From the NCBI GenBank assembly GCA_045634085.1, contig JAZQZM010000081.1:1-40024 (forward strand): a stretch of 40,024 nucleotides of DNA, given 5' to 3'. The translations under genes and the position numbers were made by a program. The notes beneath the pieces are model-generated. The model saw only the letters and a program-made list of their open reading frames with translations, did not search any database and had not been told where the DNA came from. This stretch comes from HGM04593 sp045634085 (GTDB lineage Bacteria > Bacteroidota > Bacteroidia > Bacteroidales > Bacteroidaceae). The number at the start of each line of letters is the position of its first letter. The stretch's first letter is position 1. Positions 39,658-40,024 of the stretch are shown here, piece after piece.

Positions 39658-40024
39658 GGCAAGAAGGACACGACCTGCACTTTATGCTCAGGCGTATAAA
39701 GATGGCACGCTCAACCTACTATTACAATATCGCACGTCTTGAACCTACAGACAAGTATCAGGCAGTACGCAAGCGTATAAGCGAAATATTTGCACAGCAC
39801 CATAAACGCTATGGCTATCGCCGTATATGCGCCCAACTTCGCAATGAGGGGTACGCACTCAACCACAAGACTGTGCAAAAACTGATGCAGGAGATGCACC
39901 TCAAATCAGTAGTGCGCAGAGTAAAATATCGCTCATATAAAGGCGAGGTTGGCCGTGTTGCAGCCAATGTGTTGGAGCGTGATTTTAGTACACAAGCACC
40001 TAACCGCAAATGGGCAACAGATGT
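39582..40024 (+). CDS. IS3-family transposase OrfB (partial, -1 frame)
   Basis: Reached by -1 frameshift at 39582-39588. The frame is open to the window edge and reads, in order, DWAGAIRELRQEGHDLHFML, MARSTYYYNIARLEP, the HTH_21 motif HKRYGYRRICAQLRNEGY and the start of the integrase core NRKWATD, whose Asp is the first DDE catalytic residue (codon at 40021-40023). The remaining DDE residues lie outside the window. The codons and motifs show no break in the visible part, so the element could be active. Confidence 0.85.

Larger units (their letters stand above)
39091..40024 (+). mobile_element. IS3-family insertion sequence (left part)
   Basis: The left end is set at TGACCCCCAAAAGTTAGAC (39091), beginning with the TG typical of IS3-family ends. 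Then come a HTH-zipper OrfA and, in the -1 frame, an OrfB with the HTH_21 region and the start of the rve DDE domain. The window stops before the right inverted repeat, so length, target duplication and intactness cannot be judged. The end region also forms a hairpin of at least 11 bp (39095-39105 with 39114-39124) ahead of orfA. Confidence 0.88.

Noticed and set aside
1..40024. CRISPR array or defence island
   Set aside because: No regularly spaced direct repeats and no cas genes were found; the RecB-like nuclease lacks the Cas4 cysteine cluster and the HsdR_N protein has no restriction partners.

Overview
This window reads as chromosomal DNA of a Bacteroidales bacterium (Bacteroides/Prevotella-like). 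The evidence is: (i) promoters follow the Bacteroidota rule TTTG, 19-21 bp, TAnnTTTG, with clean copies before the tRNA-Arg, the amidase, an AraC gene, the primary sigma factor and others; (ii) the sigma factor is the short (286-residue) Bacteroidota RpoD; (iii) families typical of this group appear (DUF4301, DUF4919, DUF1573, TRL-like lipoprotein, an M6 protease with a tail resembling a type IX secretion signal); (iv) most genes lack a Shine-Dalgarno sequence, relA being an exception. All assignments were made by reading motifs; no database search was run.

Layout. 0-4.2 kb: tRNA-Arg(ACG), a nitrilase-superfamily amidase, a small stand-alone HsdR_N-type nuclease-fold protein divergent from holA, then holA followed by a PD-(D/E)XK nuclease and a Nudix hydrolase. 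4.2-8.8 kb (minus): htpG, a YbjN-like small protein and a protein kinase-AAA+ ATPase fusion. 9-12.2 kb (minus): an operon of fabD, a cytoplasmic GH13 amylase and a DUF4919 exported protein. 12.5-15.8 kb (plus): a DASS/SLC13 anion transporter, a LysR regulator and an acyl-ACP thioesterase. 15.9-20.2 kb: DUF1573 protein and relA (minus), DUF4301 protein (plus). 20.3-24.9 kb: a candidate small RNA, a TRL-like lipoprotein, a lipoprotein FMN/FAD fumarate-reductase-like enzyme, an AraC regulator and a YhcC-type radical SAM protein. 24.9-29.3 kb (minus): clpC, then a two-gene operon in which both proteins carry a RyR domain, one of them fused to a PrsW-type membrane protease. 29.8-34.6 kb: rpoD, gadB (minus), an MFS and a DMT transporter. 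34.7-37.3 kb: a large secreted M6 metalloprotease. 37.3-38.5 kb: a GT-rich stretch without a credible gene. 38.5-40 kb: an XRE regulator and the left part of an IS3-family insertion sequence using a -1 frameshift; the window ends inside its transposase.

Most of the region is core housekeeping (DNA polymerase clamp loader, Hsp90, fatty-acid synthesis, stringent response, Clp unfoldase, primary sigma factor) with accessory genes between. The least explained units are the RyR/PrsW-RyR operon (27.7-29.3 kb) and the kinase-AAA+/YbjN-like pair (6.5-8.8 kb). The secreted flavin reductase beside an AraC regulator (21.0-23.9 kb) and two possible non-coding RNAs (20.3 kb and 29.4-29.7 kb) also deserve attention.
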